Notes: generated from the sequence alone by a model not told the origin. Counted from the first letter of the stretch, positions 28,497 through 37,368 are shown. The stretch: 64,000 nucleotides of DNA from Roseateles aquatilis (GCF_002205645.1 NZ_NIOF01000001.1:992001-1056000); one strand, 5' to 3'. Translations and numbers: made by a program.

Positions 28497-29471
28497 TCAG
28501 AGGGAGGGGGAAGGCGCCGCGCCGGACTCGTCCGCGCCCAGGTAGGCACGGATCACTTCCGGGTTGGCGCGCACCTGCGCCGGCGTGCCGTCGCCGATCT
28601 TGCGGCCGTAGTCCAGCACGACGACACGGTCGCTGATGTCCATGACCACGCCCATGTCGTGCTCGATCAGGACGATGGTGGTGCCGAACTCGTCGTTGAC
28701 GTCGAGGATGAAGCGGCACATGTCCTGCTTCTCCTCCACGTTCATGCCGGCCATCGGCTCGTCGAGCAGCAGCAACCGGGGCTCCATGGCCAGCGCGCGG
28801 CCCAGGTCGACGCGCTTCTGCAGGCCGTAGGACAGGCCGCCGACGGGAGTCTTGCGATAGGCCTGGATCTCCAGGAAGTCGATGATGCGCTCGACCTTCT
28901 CGCGCTGCGCCAGTTCCTCGCGCAGCGCCGGCCCGACGCGCAGCGCCTGCCACAGCAGATTGCGGCGCATGTGCAGGCTGCGGCCGGTCATGATGTTGTC
29001 CAGCACGCTCATGCCCTTGAACAGCGCCAGGTTCTGGAAGGTGCGGGCCACGCCCATCTCGGCCATGCGGCGTTGCCGGATGCGCGGGCTCAGGCGCCCC
29101 ACGTCCTCGCCGCGCAACCGGATGCGGCCCTGCTGCGGCTGGTAGACGCCGTTGATGCAGTTCAGCATCGAGCTCTTGCCCGCGCCGTTGGGGCCGATGA
29201 TGGCGCGGATCTCGTGCTCGCGGACATCGAAGCTGATGTCGCTCAGCGCCTTCACGCCGCCGAAGGACAACGAGATGTTGCCCACCTCCAGCAGCACGTC
29301 GCCGATGCGTCGCCGCGCGGCGCCGTCGCCGGCCGCGGTCTCCGGTCCGGGGGTCGGGGCGGGATCGTGGGTGGCGCGGTGGAAGGCGGCGCCGTCCGTG
29401 GCATCGGGCATGGGCGGGGCGGCGGGCATGGGCAATGTGGGCAGGGCGGCGCCGCTGGCGATGGCGGTCAT
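28497..29471 (-). CDS. Liv-type ABC transporter ATPase (LivG-like)
   Basis: The second ATPase of the importer. The 324-residue product has Walker A GPNGAGKSSMLNCINGVY, signature LSYGLQKRVDLGRALAM, Walker B LLLLDEPMAGMN and the switch histidine in VLIEHDMGVVMDI. The first 60 residues are a Pro/Ala-rich extension not found in E. coli LivG. Its start overlaps the stop of the upstream AMP-ligase gene (TGATG), which ties synthesis of importer and ligase together. Confidence 0.93.
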   Translation of the reverse strand: MTAIASGAALPTLPMPAAPPMPDATDGAAFHRATHDPAPTPGPETAAGDGAARRRIGDVLLEVGNISLSFGGVKALSDISFDVREHEIRAIIGPNGAGKSSMLNCINGVYQPQQGRIRLRGEDVGRLSPRIRQRRMAEMGVARTFQNLALFKGMSVLDNIMTGRSLHMRRNLLWQALRVGPALREELAQREKVERIIDFLEIQAYRKTPVGGLSYGLQKRVDLGRALAMEPRLLLLDEPMAGMNVEEKQDMCRFILDVNDEFGTTIVLIEHDMGVVMDISDRVVVLDYGRKIGDGTPAQVRANPEVIRAYLGADESGAAPSPSL

Positions 29472-31435
29472 CAGGCGGCCCTCCGGGCGGGCGGGAAGGT
29501 GCGGGCGTCCTCGATGCGCAGCTCGGCGGACACCTTGCCGGCTCGGCCGTCCTCGAAGCGGACCGCCGTCTCGATGAACTGCGTCGCGCGCCCCTCGTAG
29601 AGCGCGTCGATCAGCACCTGGTACTTCTCGGCGATCGCGCCGCGGCGGACCTTGCGAGTGCGGGTCAGCTCGCCGTCGTCGGCGTCGAGCTCCTTGTGCA
29701 GCACCAGGAAGCGCGTGATCTGGCTGCCGGCCAGGCGCTCGTCCCGCGCCAGGTCGGCGTTGACCTTCTCGACGCAATCGCGGATCAGCGCGACGACCTC
29801 CGGCTTGCCGGCCAGGTCGGTATAGCCGGCGTAGGCGAGGTTGCGCCGCTCGGCCCAGTCGCCGACCGCCTCGACATCGATGTTGACGAAGGCGCAGACG
29901 TGATCGCGCCCGTCGCCGAAGGCCACCGCCTCCTTGATGAAGGCGAAGAATTTCAGTTTGTTCTCGACATACTTGGGCGCGAACATCGCGCCGTCATGCG
30001 CGCCGCCGCGCAGCCGCCCGACGTCCTTGGCGCGGTCGATGATCTTCAGATGCCCGCCGGCATCGAGGAAACCGGCGTCGCCGGTGCGGTACCAGCCGTC
30101 CTCGCCCAGCACCTCGGCGGTCGCCTCGGGATTCTTGTAATAGCCCTGCAGCAGTCCCGGCGAGCGCACCAGGATCTCGCCGTTGTCGGCCAGGCGGATC
30201 TCGACGCCATCGATGGGCACGCCGACGGTGTCGGCCCTGGCCTCGTGGTCCGGCTGCAGGCAGACGAAGACCGCCGTCTCGGTCGAGCCGTAGAGCTGCT
30301 TCAGGTTGATGCCGATCGAGCGATAGAAGCTGAACAGGTCCGGCCCGATCGCCTCCCCCGCCGTGTAGGCCACGCGCACCCGCGAGAGCCCCAGCGTGTT
30401 GCGCAAGGGGCCGTAGACCAGCAGGTCGCCGAGGCGGTACAGCAGCCGGTCCGCCGCGCCCACCGGCCGACCATCCATCAGCGTCGGCCCGACGCGATGC
30501 GCCAGTGCCATGCAGCGCGCGAACAGCCAGCGCTTGAGCCTGCCGGCGTCCTCCATGCGGATCATCACCTGCGTCAGCAGGCCCTCGAAGACACGCGGCG
30601 GGGCGAAGTAATAGGTCGGCCCGATCTCCTTGAGGTCGATGCTGACGGTGCTGGCGGACTCCGGGCAGTTCACGACATAGCCGCAGGCCAGCCACTGCGC
30701 GTAGCTGAAGATGTTCTGGCCGATCCACGCGCACGGCAGGTAGGCGAGCACCTCCTCGTCGGCCGTGAGCTTGTCGAATCGCGCGCCGGCCTGTGCGCGG
30801 TCGATCAGCGACGCATGCGTGTGGACCACGCCCTTCGGATGGCCGGTGGTGCCGGAGGTGAAGAACATCGCGGCGACGTCGGCGGCGCGGCCGGCCTCGA
30901 CCTCGGTCTCGAACAGGCCGGGGTGCCGCGCCGCGTGCGCGCGGCCCTCGTCGCGGAGCTCGTCGATCGAGGCCAGCCCCTCGGCCGTGTAATGGCGCAG
31001 GCCGCGCGGATCGTCGAACCAGATGCGGCTGAGCGCCGGGCATCGCGGGCGGATCTCGAGCAGCTTGTCGACCTGCTCCTGGTCCTCGACGATGGCGAAG
31101 GCGACCTCGGCGTTCTGCAGCGGAAAGACGAATTCGGCGGCGACGGCGTCCTGGTACAGCGGCACCGGAATGCCCCCGAGCGACTGCGCGGCGAGCATCG
31201 CGGCGTAGAGCCGGGGCCGGTTCTCGCCGATGACGACGAGGTGCTGGCCGCGCGTCAGTCCGGCGGCGGCCAGGCCGTGCGCCATCTCGCGCACCAGCGC
31301 CGCCAGCGCGGCCCAGTCCAGCGTCTGCCAGATGCCGAGTTCCTTCTCGCGCAGCGCCGGGGCGCGCGGCCGCTGGCCGGCATGCGCCAGCAGCAGTCGG
31401 GGGAAAGTCTGTTCCACCGTCGTCTCCTTGTGCAT
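29471..31435 (-). CDS. Long-chain fatty-acid-type AMP-dependent CoA ligase
   Basis: A 654-residue adenylate-forming ligase of the long-chain acyl-CoA synthetase type. The P-loop is FFTSGTTGHPKGVVHTH, the motif YGSTETAVFVCLQP marks the adenylate-binding core, and the hinge lies at YRTGDAGFLDAGGHLKIIDR. The late KYVENKLKFFAFIKEAVAFG matches this large subgroup, which often accompanies Liv-type clusters. It is the first gene of the island, and its ATG is preceded by AAGGAGACGAC. Together with the distal PaaK-like ligase, it implies two alternative or sequential activation steps. Confidence 0.9.
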   Translation of the reverse strand: MHKETTVEQTFPRLLLAHAGQRPRAPALREKELGIWQTLDWAALAALVREMAHGLAAAGLTRGQHLVVIGENRPRLYAAMLAAQSLGGIPVPLYQDAVAAEFVFPLQNAEVAFAIVEDQEQVDKLLEIRPRCPALSRIWFDDPRGLRHYTAEGLASIDELRDEGRAHAARHPGLFETEVEAGRAADVAAMFFTSGTTGHPKGVVHTHASLIDRAQAGARFDKLTADEEVLAYLPCAWIGQNIFSYAQWLACGYVVNCPESASTVSIDLKEIGPTYYFAPPRVFEGLLTQVMIRMEDAGRLKRWLFARCMALAHRVGPTLMDGRPVGAADRLLYRLGDLLVYGPLRNTLGLSRVRVAYTAGEAIGPDLFSFYRSIGINLKQLYGSTETAVFVCLQPDHEARADTVGVPIDGVEIRLADNGEILVRSPGLLQGYYKNPEATAEVLGEDGWYRTGDAGFLDAGGHLKIIDRAKDVGRLRGGAHDGAMFAPKYVENKLKFFAFIKEAVAFGDGRDHVCAFVNIDVEAVGDWAERRNLAYAGYTDLAGKPEVVALIRDCVEKVNADLARDERLAGSQITRFLVLHKELDADDGELTRTRKVRRGAIAEKYQVLIDALYEGRATQFIETAVRFEDGRAGKVSAELRIEDARTFPPARRAA

Positions 31436-31506
31436 CTCGCCCGGCGCTCTGACGGCGTCGTGGTGGTGCGGTTGGGCTCATCCTAGGACGGCCTTTGACG
31501 TCATGT

Positions 31507-31522
31507 TGTCGTTGCGCCGACA
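31507..31522. promoter_or_regulatory. Candidate operator TGTCG-N6-CGACA
   Basis: A perfect inverted repeat with the 5-6-5 geometry of Crp-family sites lies midway between the divergent ligase and Crp/Fnr genes. Nearby are the 8-bp palindrome TGACGTCA (31496-31503) and CCTAGG twice (31482-31487, 31525-31530). Assignment to the adjacent regulator is inference. Confidence 0.45.
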
Positions 31523-31603
31523 TTCCTAGGGACAGCACGGGGGCGCGTTTTCCCCAGGGGGTCTCGTCAGGTTGATGTCAAGCGCGGGGGCGATGAATGG
31601 GGG

Positions 31604-32356
31604 ATGGACGCCCGCACCGACGCCCCCCTTCGCTCGCCCCTCGCTCCTCCCCCGCCGACGCAGCCCCTGCGGCTGCGCGCGCGCGCCGCGACGGCGCAGG
31701 AGATGGCGGCCATCCCCTGGCTCAAGACGCTGGAGGCCGAGCAGCGCGAGCGCATCGCCTCCAGCATCCAGGCGGTGGACGTGGAGGTGGGCGAGCGCAT
31801 CTGCCGGATCGGACGCGAGGCCAACTTCTGGTTCGGCGTGATCGACGGTCTGCTGAAGATGAGCAACGACGACGCGGCGGAGCGGCCGGTGACCTTCACC
31901 GGCGTGCCGCCGGGCGGCTGGTTCGGCGAAGGCACGCTGCTCAAGCGCGAGGTCTACCGCTACAACATCCAGGCGCTGCGGCGCAGCGTGGTGGCGGGGC
32001 TGCCGCTGGAGAGTTTCCATGAGCTGCTGGAGAGCAGCCTCGCGTTCAACCGCTACGTGCTGAACCAGCTCAACGAGCGGCTCGGCCAGTTCATCGCCGC
32101 GCGCGAGATCGACCGCCAGAGCGATCCCGACCTGCGCGTGGCGCGCAACCTGGCGGCGCTCTTCCATCCGCAGCTGTATCCCGGCGTCAACGGCCTGCTG
32201 CGGATCACGCAGCAGGAGCTGGGACACCTGGTCGGCCTGTCCCGCCAGCGCGTCAACGAGGCGCTGCGCCATCTGCAGGAGCGGCGCCTGATCGCCGTCG
32301 AGTACGGCGGGCTCAGGGTGCTGGACCTGGCGGGGCTGCGGGTGTATCCGCAATGA
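31604..32356 (+). CDS. Crp/Fnr-family transcription regulator
   Basis: A 250-residue regulator with a cyclic-nucleotide-binding-like domain (about residues 35-150) and a C-terminal winged helix with ITQQELGHLVGLSRQRVNEA. No cysteine cluster of the Fnr type is seen, and the cAMP phosphate-binding RS pair of Crp is not evident, so the effector is unknown; such proteins near aromatic-acid clusters often respond to a CoA ester or small acid. The recognition helix aligns with E. coli Crp as R214 (R180), Q215 (E181) and E219 (R185). It is divergent from the ligase/Liv operon and is the likely controller. Confidence 0.88.
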   Translation: MDARTDAPLRSPLAPPPPTQPLRLRARAATAQEMAAIPWLKTLEAEQRERIASSIQAVDVEVGERICRIGREANFWFGVIDGLLKMSNDDAAERPVTFTGVPPGGWFGEGTLLKREVYRYNIQALRRSVVAGLPLESFHELLESSLAFNRYVLNQLNERLGQFIAAREIDRQSDPDLRVARNLAALFHPQLYPGVNGLLRITQQELGHLVGLSRQRVNEALRHLQERRLIAVEYGGLRVLDLAGLRVYPQ

Positions 32357-32422
32357 GCGCGGGAACGATCGCGATCACGACCTCGACCGCGGCGAAGGCC
32401 GCGGCCACGATGGCGCCGGCGC

Positions 32423-33013
32423 TCAGGCCCCGAACGGCGTCGCTTCCGGCTGCTGCGGCGGGCATGCGGCGTACTGCGCCGCGTTGATCTCGTAGAGCAG
32501 GCTGGCGGCCTCGCCGGGATGGTCGGCGACCGAGCCGGTCAGCCGCAGGCCGACGCGCTCCAGCGTCTTGCGTGCCGCCGTGTTGCCCGGCGCCAGCAAC
32601 GCCTGCACCGCGTTCGCGCGCAGCGCGCCGAAAGCCAGCGCCAGCGCCGTCAGCGACACCTCGGCCGCATAACCGCGGCCCCAGAAGTCGGACAGAAAGT
32701 GGAACTCCAGCAGCAGCGCCGGTGCACCGCCGATCCGGCCGCGGCTCAGCCCGCCGAATCCGATCGCGCCCAGCGACGGCTGATCGCGCAGCGCCACCGC
32801 CCAGGGCCCCAGCCCGTCGCGGGCCCACTGCGCGCGCCACAACTCCAGCCGCTCGGACACGGCCGGACCGCCCGAACCGAATCGGCGATTCGCGGGGTCC
32901 GACAGCAGGTCGCGGAAGGTCCGGGCATCTGCCGCCTCGGGTGGGCGGAGCGTCAGCCGTCGCGTCTCGGTGAGCCGCGCGACCGCCGGGAGGAGGGAGG
33001 CGTGAACAGGCAT
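32423..33013 (-). CDS. GNAT-family acetyltransferase (RimJ/RimL-like)
   Basis: A 196-residue GNAT protein of the RimJ/RimL type. It begins with TETRRLTLRPPEAADA, has the central beta strands with ALLLEFHFLSDFWGRGYAAEVS where GRGYAAE is the acetyl-CoA loop, and closes with NTAARKTLERVGLRL. It may acetylate a ribosomal protein or an unrelated amine; nothing in the context decides. The ATG at 33013 is used, with a GTG at 33028 as alternative. It is convergent with the Crp/Fnr gene. Confidence 0.85.
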   Translation of the reverse strand: MPVHASLLPAVARLTETRRLTLRPPEAADARTFRDLLSDPANRRFGSGGPAVSERLELWRAQWARDGLGPWAVALRDQPSLGAIGFGGLSRGRIGGAPALLLEFHFLSDFWGRGYAAEVSLTALALAFGALRANAVQALLAPGNTAARKTLERVGLRLTGSVADHPGEAASLLYEINAAQYAACPPQQPEATPFGA

Positions 33014-33295
33014 AGGGTTAACCCGCACATTATGCGCCTTCGCCCGATTTCAAGGCCCATCGCAGCCAGCCACGTCGAACCGAACACCGGACTTGCATCA
33101 CGCGTCAGCGAACGGCACACCGCCCGCTCCGCTGCCGGCCGCGGTTCCCGACCCGAGCGCCAAGTCCCCGTGATGACCGTTTCCTGGATTGCCAACAGGT
33201 TTTATGAGCGCAGCTCTCTCGCTTTCCCTTCAATTCACGTACCCTTCACCTCTCCCATACGAACAGCAAACGTCGTTACCGATAACGTTTCCCCC
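33014..33295. other. Gap upstream of kdoO
   Basis: This 282-base stretch between divergent genes is less G+C-rich than the surroundings, most clearly at 33180-33295. An in-frame ATG at 33173 could extend kdoO by 41 residues, but the added sequence looks unlike the family. The A+T-rich part is more likely to be the kdoO promoter. No convincing -10/-35 pair was found. Confidence 0.4.
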
Positions 33296-34237
33296 GTGAC
33301 CGCGACCTCTTTTTCCTCCTCTTCCCCCCCGCGCACCGAGCCCGCGTCGTCTCCCGTCCTGTCGGACATCGTCGCGCTGCCCGTCGACAGCTGGGCCGGT
33401 CCGCTGCCCGACGCGGTGCAGGACAAGGCCACCGCCTGTCTGGAGGGCGGCCATGTGCTGTTCATGCCGGCATTGCCGTTCATGCTGACGGGCCAGGAGC
33501 GGGAACTGTTGCGCCCCGACCTGGGCGGCGGCGGCAAGAACATCAGCTACGACCCGCGCAACCAGCGCCTGCGCGGCTGCGAGGCGGACGAAGCCACGCT
33601 CGCGCTGCTGCAGGACGTGATGGCGCGATATGCGCAGCACTCGCTGGAACTGCTGCACCGCCTGCTGCCGCATTACCGCGACGGCCTGCGCCAGGCCCGC
33701 ACCAGCTACCGAACCGCCGAGATCGCGGGCCGCCAGACCTCCTGGCGCAAGGACGACACCCGGCTGCACGTCGACAGCTTCCCGTCCTCGCCGACCGGCG
33801 GCGAGCGCATCCTGCGCGTGTTCAGCAACGTCAATCCGTCCGGCGCCGGCCGCCTGTGGCGCGTCGGCCAGCCGTTCGACGCGGTGGCCGAGCGCTTCCT
33901 GGCCCGCGTCGGCCGCCCGTTCGCCGGCAAGCACCGCCTGATGCAGGCGCTGCACATCACCAAGAGCTTGCGCAGCGATTACGACCATTACATGCTCGGC
34001 CTGCACGACGGCATGAAGGCCGACCTGCCCTACCAGGCGTCGATGACCGACGGCCTGTTCGAGTTCCCGGCCGGCAGCACCTGGATCGTCTACACGGACC
34101 AGGTGTCCCACGCCGCGCTCAAGGGTCAATACGTGTTCGAGCAGACCTTCCACCTGCCGGTCGAGTCGATGGCCCGCCCGGCCGAATCCCCGCTGCGCAC
34201 GCTGGAGCGGCTGGTCGCCCGGCCGCTGGTGGGGTGA
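33296..34237 (+). CDS. kdoO: Kdo 3-hydroxylase
   Basis: KdoO is an Fe(II)/2-oxoglutarate/O2-dependent enzyme that hydroxylates the outer Kdo sugar of lipopolysaccharide. The 313-residue product contains RKDDTRLHVDSFPSSPTGG, with the facial triad residues H158 and D160, and a distal histidine in QVSHAALKGQY. Between them, ERILRVFSNVNP is typical. A GTG at 33296 is chosen as start because the upstream sequence is A+T-rich and unlike the family; confidence in the start is moderate. The 3' end overlaps a convergent glycosyltransferase gene by 119 bases. Confidence 0.88.
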   Translation: MTATSFSSSSPPRTEPASSPVLSDIVALPVDSWAGPLPDAVQDKATACLEGGHVLFMPALPFMLTGQERELLRPDLGGGGKNISYDPRNQRLRGCEADEATLALLQDVMARYAQHSLELLHRLLPHYRDGLRQARTSYRTAEIAGRQTSWRKDDTRLHVDSFPSSPTGGERILRVFSNVNPSGAGRLWRVGQPFDAVAERFLARVGRPFAGKHRLMQALHITKSLRSDYDHYMLGLHDGMKADLPYQASMTDGLFEFPAGSTWIVYTDQVSHAALKGQYVFEQTFHLPVESMARPAESPLRTLERLVARPLVG

Positions 34238-35066
34238 TCTCCTCCCGCAGCGCCCGGAAGTAGTCCGAGAACTCCGGCGTCGCCCAGTACACGCGCCGCC
34301 CCTTGTGGTGTAGCACCTCGCCGGGCTCGACCATCGCCAGCCGTTCCGGCTTGAAGGCCGATCCGGCGAAGGTGACGGCGACCTGATCCCGCCGACGCCG
34401 TCGAACCCAAGGCAGCGCTGACTTGACGCGCTGCCAGGCGGGCCAGGCGGAGACGTATTCCTGCGCGAACTTCACCGCCAGGCCCGTCGAGAAGACGCGC
34501 AAGCGGCCACGGGCGGCGCGGCTGATGAAGCGGTCGTCGGTACGCAGGTGGCCGGGCACGCGACCCCGCGCATCTTCCAGCGACGCCTCGTTGAAGCGCT
34601 CGAAGATGTGGGTGAACTCGCCGGGACGAAACGCCATCACCGACGAATTGCCAAAGTAGTACGCCCCCGGCCAGAGCGGGAACGGCAGCCGCCAGGTGGG
34701 GGTCATGTGATTGCGCAGCATCAGCAACCCGCCGTGCCGCGTCAACTCGTCCGTGAGTCGCGCGATGTCGCCGCGCACGATCGTGTCCAGGTCCAGATAG
34801 ATGGTCGGCAGGTCGGGATCCAGCAGGTTGGGCGCGAAGATGCTCAGCTTGAGGAAACACCCCCAGCCCACGCTCGGCAGCAACCGGGCGAACGCGGGGA
34901 ACGGGCGGCCGTCCACCCCGGGGTCGTAGGCCGCCGCGGGACGGTCACTGATGCACACGAACCGCACCGGTCGCGAGCACCGTGCCCGCACCGCCCGGCA
35001 CAGGCCGTTGACCACCTCGGGACCGTATCGCGTGCCCCAACTCACGCACACCACCTGGATGTCCAT
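34119..35066 (-). CDS. Glycosyltransferase-like protein
   Basis: A 315-residue protein resembling GT-A glycosyltransferases. The N terminus starts MDIQVVCVSWGTRYGP, and a nucleotide-sugar metal motif DLD (D92 and D94, in IYLDLDTIVRGD) is clear. Later segments are AYYFGNSSVMAFRPGE and RTDDRFISRAARG. The last 40 residues (Pro/Ala/Arg-rich, after REEITPP) are read entirely from the antisense of kdoO and look non-structural. Next to kdoO this suggests a role in lipopolysaccharide or capsule sugars. The acceptor is unknown. Confidence 0.75.
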   Translation of the reverse strand: MDIQVVCVSWGTRYGPEVVNGLCRAVRARCSRPVRFVCISDRPAAAYDPGVDGRPFPAFARLLPSVGWGCFLKLSIFAPNLLDPDLPTIYLDLDTIVRGDIARLTDELTRHGGLLMLRNHMTPTWRLPFPLWPGAYYFGNSSVMAFRPGEFTHIFERFNEASLEDARGRVPGHLRTDDRFISRAARGRLRVFSTGLAVKFAQEYVSAWPAWQRVKSALPWVRRRRRDQVAVTFAGSAFKPERLAMVEPGEVLHHKGRRVYWATPEFSDYFRALREEITPPAAGRPAAPACAAGIRPGGPSTRPAGGRSARTRIDP

Positions 35067-35351
35067 GCCTGCGTCTCCTGTCGATTGCGGAAGCGAGCAT
35101 TCGACAGATGCGATCGCATGGCGCCAATCCGCCTTGCAGGTAGAAATCGAGGATGCGATGACGGATCCCGGGGGCGTCCGACTGGAATCAGTCAGCGAAC
35201 GACAGCCCCGCGACAGGTCCCCCTTCCTCTGCTGGCATACCATCTCCGGCTTGGCGCGGGCCCTGTTCGCCCGCGCTGGCCACGGGGCCCCGGCGCCCCG
35301 TTTCGACGGACCGACGCGGCGCCCTGCGCCGCGGGAAACGAGAGCATCGCG
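35067..35351. other. Gap between glycosyltransferase and two-component genes
   Basis: These 285 bases between divergent genes hold a perfect 12-bp palindrome ATGCGATCGCAT (35108-35119) and a GATGCGATGACGG half-match at 35154. Otherwise nothing was recognised. The palindrome may be an operator for either gene. Confidence 0.4.
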
Positions 35352-36032
35352 ATGAAAGTGCTGGTGATCGAGGACAACCCGGACATCGTCGCCAACCTGT
35401 TCGCCTATCTCGAGCCGATGGGCTACGAACTGGACGTGGCGCGCAACGGCCTGGGCGGACTGGCGCAAGCCGCCGCCGGCTCCTACGACGCGATCGTGCT
35501 GGACCTGACGCTGCCCGGCCTGGACGGGCTGGACGTGGCCCGCCGCCTGCGCAAGGACTTCCGCCGCCCGACGCCGATCCTGATGCTGACCGCGCGCGAC
35601 ACCATCGCCGACAAGGTCACCGGCTTCGAGAGCGGCGCCGACGACTACCTGGTCAAGCCCTTCTCGCTGGTCGAGCTGGAGATCCGGCTGCAGGCGCTGG
35701 TGCGCCGCTCCCACGGCCTGCAGCTCAGCACCGCGGTGAGCTATGCGGACGTGAACTTCGATCCCGACACGCTCGAGGCCACCCGCGCCGGCAAGCCGCT
35801 GCAGCTGACGCCGACCGGCTACAAGCTGCTCTCCGCGCTGCTGCGCGAGGCGCCCAAGCTGGTCCGCCGCGAGGACCTGGAGCGCGAGGTCTGGGGCAAC
35901 GACCCGCCCGACAGCGACGCGCTGCGCACCCACATCCACGCGCTGCGCGCGGTGCTGGACAAACCCTTCCCCGTCCCCCTGCTGAAGACGCATCCGGGCA
36001 TCGGCTACCGGCTCGTGTTGCCCGATGCCTGA
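35352..36032 (+). CDS. OmpR-type response regulator
   Basis: A 226-residue response regulator with a receiver domain (acidic pair in VIEDNPD, phospho-aspartate in IVLDLTLPGLDGLD, lysine in DDYLVKPFS) and an OmpR/PhoB winged helix (LQLTPTGYKLLSALLREAP, then a wing with KTHPGIGYRLV). It overlaps the histidine kinase gene by eight bases. The pair resembles QseBC/PmrAB-type systems, but no target gene is evident beside it. Confidence 0.93.
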   Translation: MKVLVIEDNPDIVANLFAYLEPMGYELDVARNGLGGLAQAAAGSYDAIVLDLTLPGLDGLDVARRLRKDFRRPTPILMLTARDTIADKVTGFESGADDYLVKPFSLVELEIRLQALVRRSHGLQLSTAVSYADVNFDPDTLEATRAGKPLQLTPTGYKLLSALLREAPKLVRREDLEREVWGNDPPDSDALRTHIHALRAVLDKPFPVPLLKTHPGIGYRLVLPDA

Positions 36033-37368
36033 CACGCGGGGGGAGGCGCGCGCGGCGCGCCGCGCGCGATCGACCGCCGCGCCGACCACGCTGCGCACCC
36101 GCGTCGCCGCCGCCTTCCTGCTGCTGACGCTGCTGGTGTGCGGCGCCTTCGCGGTGGCCGCGGTGCGCATCGCCTCCAGCATCGAGGACCGCCTGATCGA
36201 CCAGCGCCTGAGCCGTACCGCAGACTCCCTGGTCGAGCGCGCGCGCCAGGGCCTGCCCCCCGACCTGCCGCCCAGCGTCACGCTCTACCGCGGCAGCGAC
36301 ATCCCGGCGCCACTGCGCGGCCAGCCGCCCGGCAAGTACACGCTCCCGCAGGACGGGATCTCGGTCAACGTGCTGATCCGCGACGACCTCGGCCCGCTCT
36401 TCGTGCTGACCGACAGCGACGCCGACTTCGCCAAGATCCAGGCCGGCGTCTACAGCCTGCTGGGCCTGGCCTTCGTCGCCTGCCTGGGACTGGCGCTGTT
36501 CCTGGCGCAATTGACGGCCAGCCACATCGTCGCGCCCGTCACCGCGCTGGCGCAGGCGGTCGAGACCGGCGCCACGCCCAGCGACTACCCGCTGCTGGAC
36601 TCGACCGACGAACTGGGCGTGCTGTCGCGTGCGTTCGCCGCCAAGACGGAGGCGCAGCAGCGTTACCTGGACCGCGAGCGCTGGTTCACCGGCGACGTCA
36701 GCCATGAGCTGCGCACGCCGCTGGCGGTGGTGCTCGGCGCCGCCGAAGTGCTGAAGGCGCGCCTGGCCGGCCGTGACGACCTGGTCGAACTGGCCGAGCG
36801 CATCCGCCGCACCGCCGCCGACACCAGCGAGCGCGTCGTCGCGATGCTGCTGCTGTCGCGCGACCCGCAGAGCATCGGCGCGCCGCCGACCGCGCTGCTG
36901 CCGCTGCTGCGCCAGGAGATGGACCGCTGCCGGCCGCTGCTCAAGGGCAAGGACGTCGAGATGACGCTGCATGCCGACCCGGACGCCGCCCACCTGGAAG
37001 TCCCGGCCCGTCCGGAGCTGGCCGCGATCGCGCTGGGCAACCTGATCCGCAACGCCTGCCAGTTCACCGAGCAGGGCCGCGTCGACATCCGGCTCGAGGC
37101 CGGCCGCGCCGTCGTCGAAGACACCGGCGTCGGCATCCCGGCCGCCGTGCGCGACCGCATCTTCGACCGCTTCATGCAGGTCGACCCGGCCGGCGCCGGC
37201 AGCGCCGGGCTGGGCCTGGCGATCGTCAAGCGCGTCGCCGAGCATCTGGGCTGGACCGTCCGCCTGGACGCCCCCGCGCAGGGCGGGACGCGCTTCGTGC
37301 TGGAGTTCGCGGTCATGCCCGCCACGGCAGCCGACGCCCCCGCTTCCCCGGACACCCTGCCCGGTTGA
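36025..37368 (+). CDS. Sensor histidine kinase
   Basis: A 447-residue membrane kinase. Two helices (about residues 28-52 and 145-170) flank a periplasmic domain of some 95 residues, followed by a HAMP-like linker. The phospho-accepting histidine is in the H box GDVSHELRTPLAVVLG. The N box NLIRNACQFTEQG, D box VEDTGVGIP and G box GSAGLGLAIVK are all present. The sensed signal is unknown. It is co-transcribed with the upstream regulator by an eight-base overlap. Confidence 0.92.
   Translation: MPDTRGEARAARRARSTAAPTTLRTRVAAAFLLLTLLVCGAFAVAAVRIASSIEDRLIDQRLSRTADSLVERARQGLPPDLPPSVTLYRGSDIPAPLRGQPPGKYTLPQDGISVNVLIRDDLGPLFVLTDSDADFAKIQAGVYSLLGLAFVACLGLALFLAQLTASHIVAPVTALAQAVETGATPSDYPLLDSTDELGVLSRAFAAKTEAQQRYLDRERWFTGDVSHELRTPLAVVLGAAEVLKARLAGRDDLVELAERIRRTAADTSERVVAMLLLSRDPQSIGAPPTALLPLLRQEMDRCRPLLKGKDVEMTLHADPDAAHLEVPARPELAAIALGNLIRNACQFTEQGRVDIRLEAGRAVVEDTGVGIPAAVRDRIFDRFMQVDPAGAGSAGLGLAIVKRVAEHLGWTVRLDAPAQGGTRFVLEFAVMPATAADAPASPDTLPG

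Noticed and set aside
32313-32840. Hydrophobic minus-strand reading frame overlapping the acetyltransferase gene
   Set aside because: It is out of frame with the well-supported GNAT gene, and the hydrophobic end is a composition effect.
33173-33295. N-terminal extension of KdoO from the ATG at 33173
   Set aside because: The added sequence is A+T-rich and unlike the family; a GTG at 33296 fits better.
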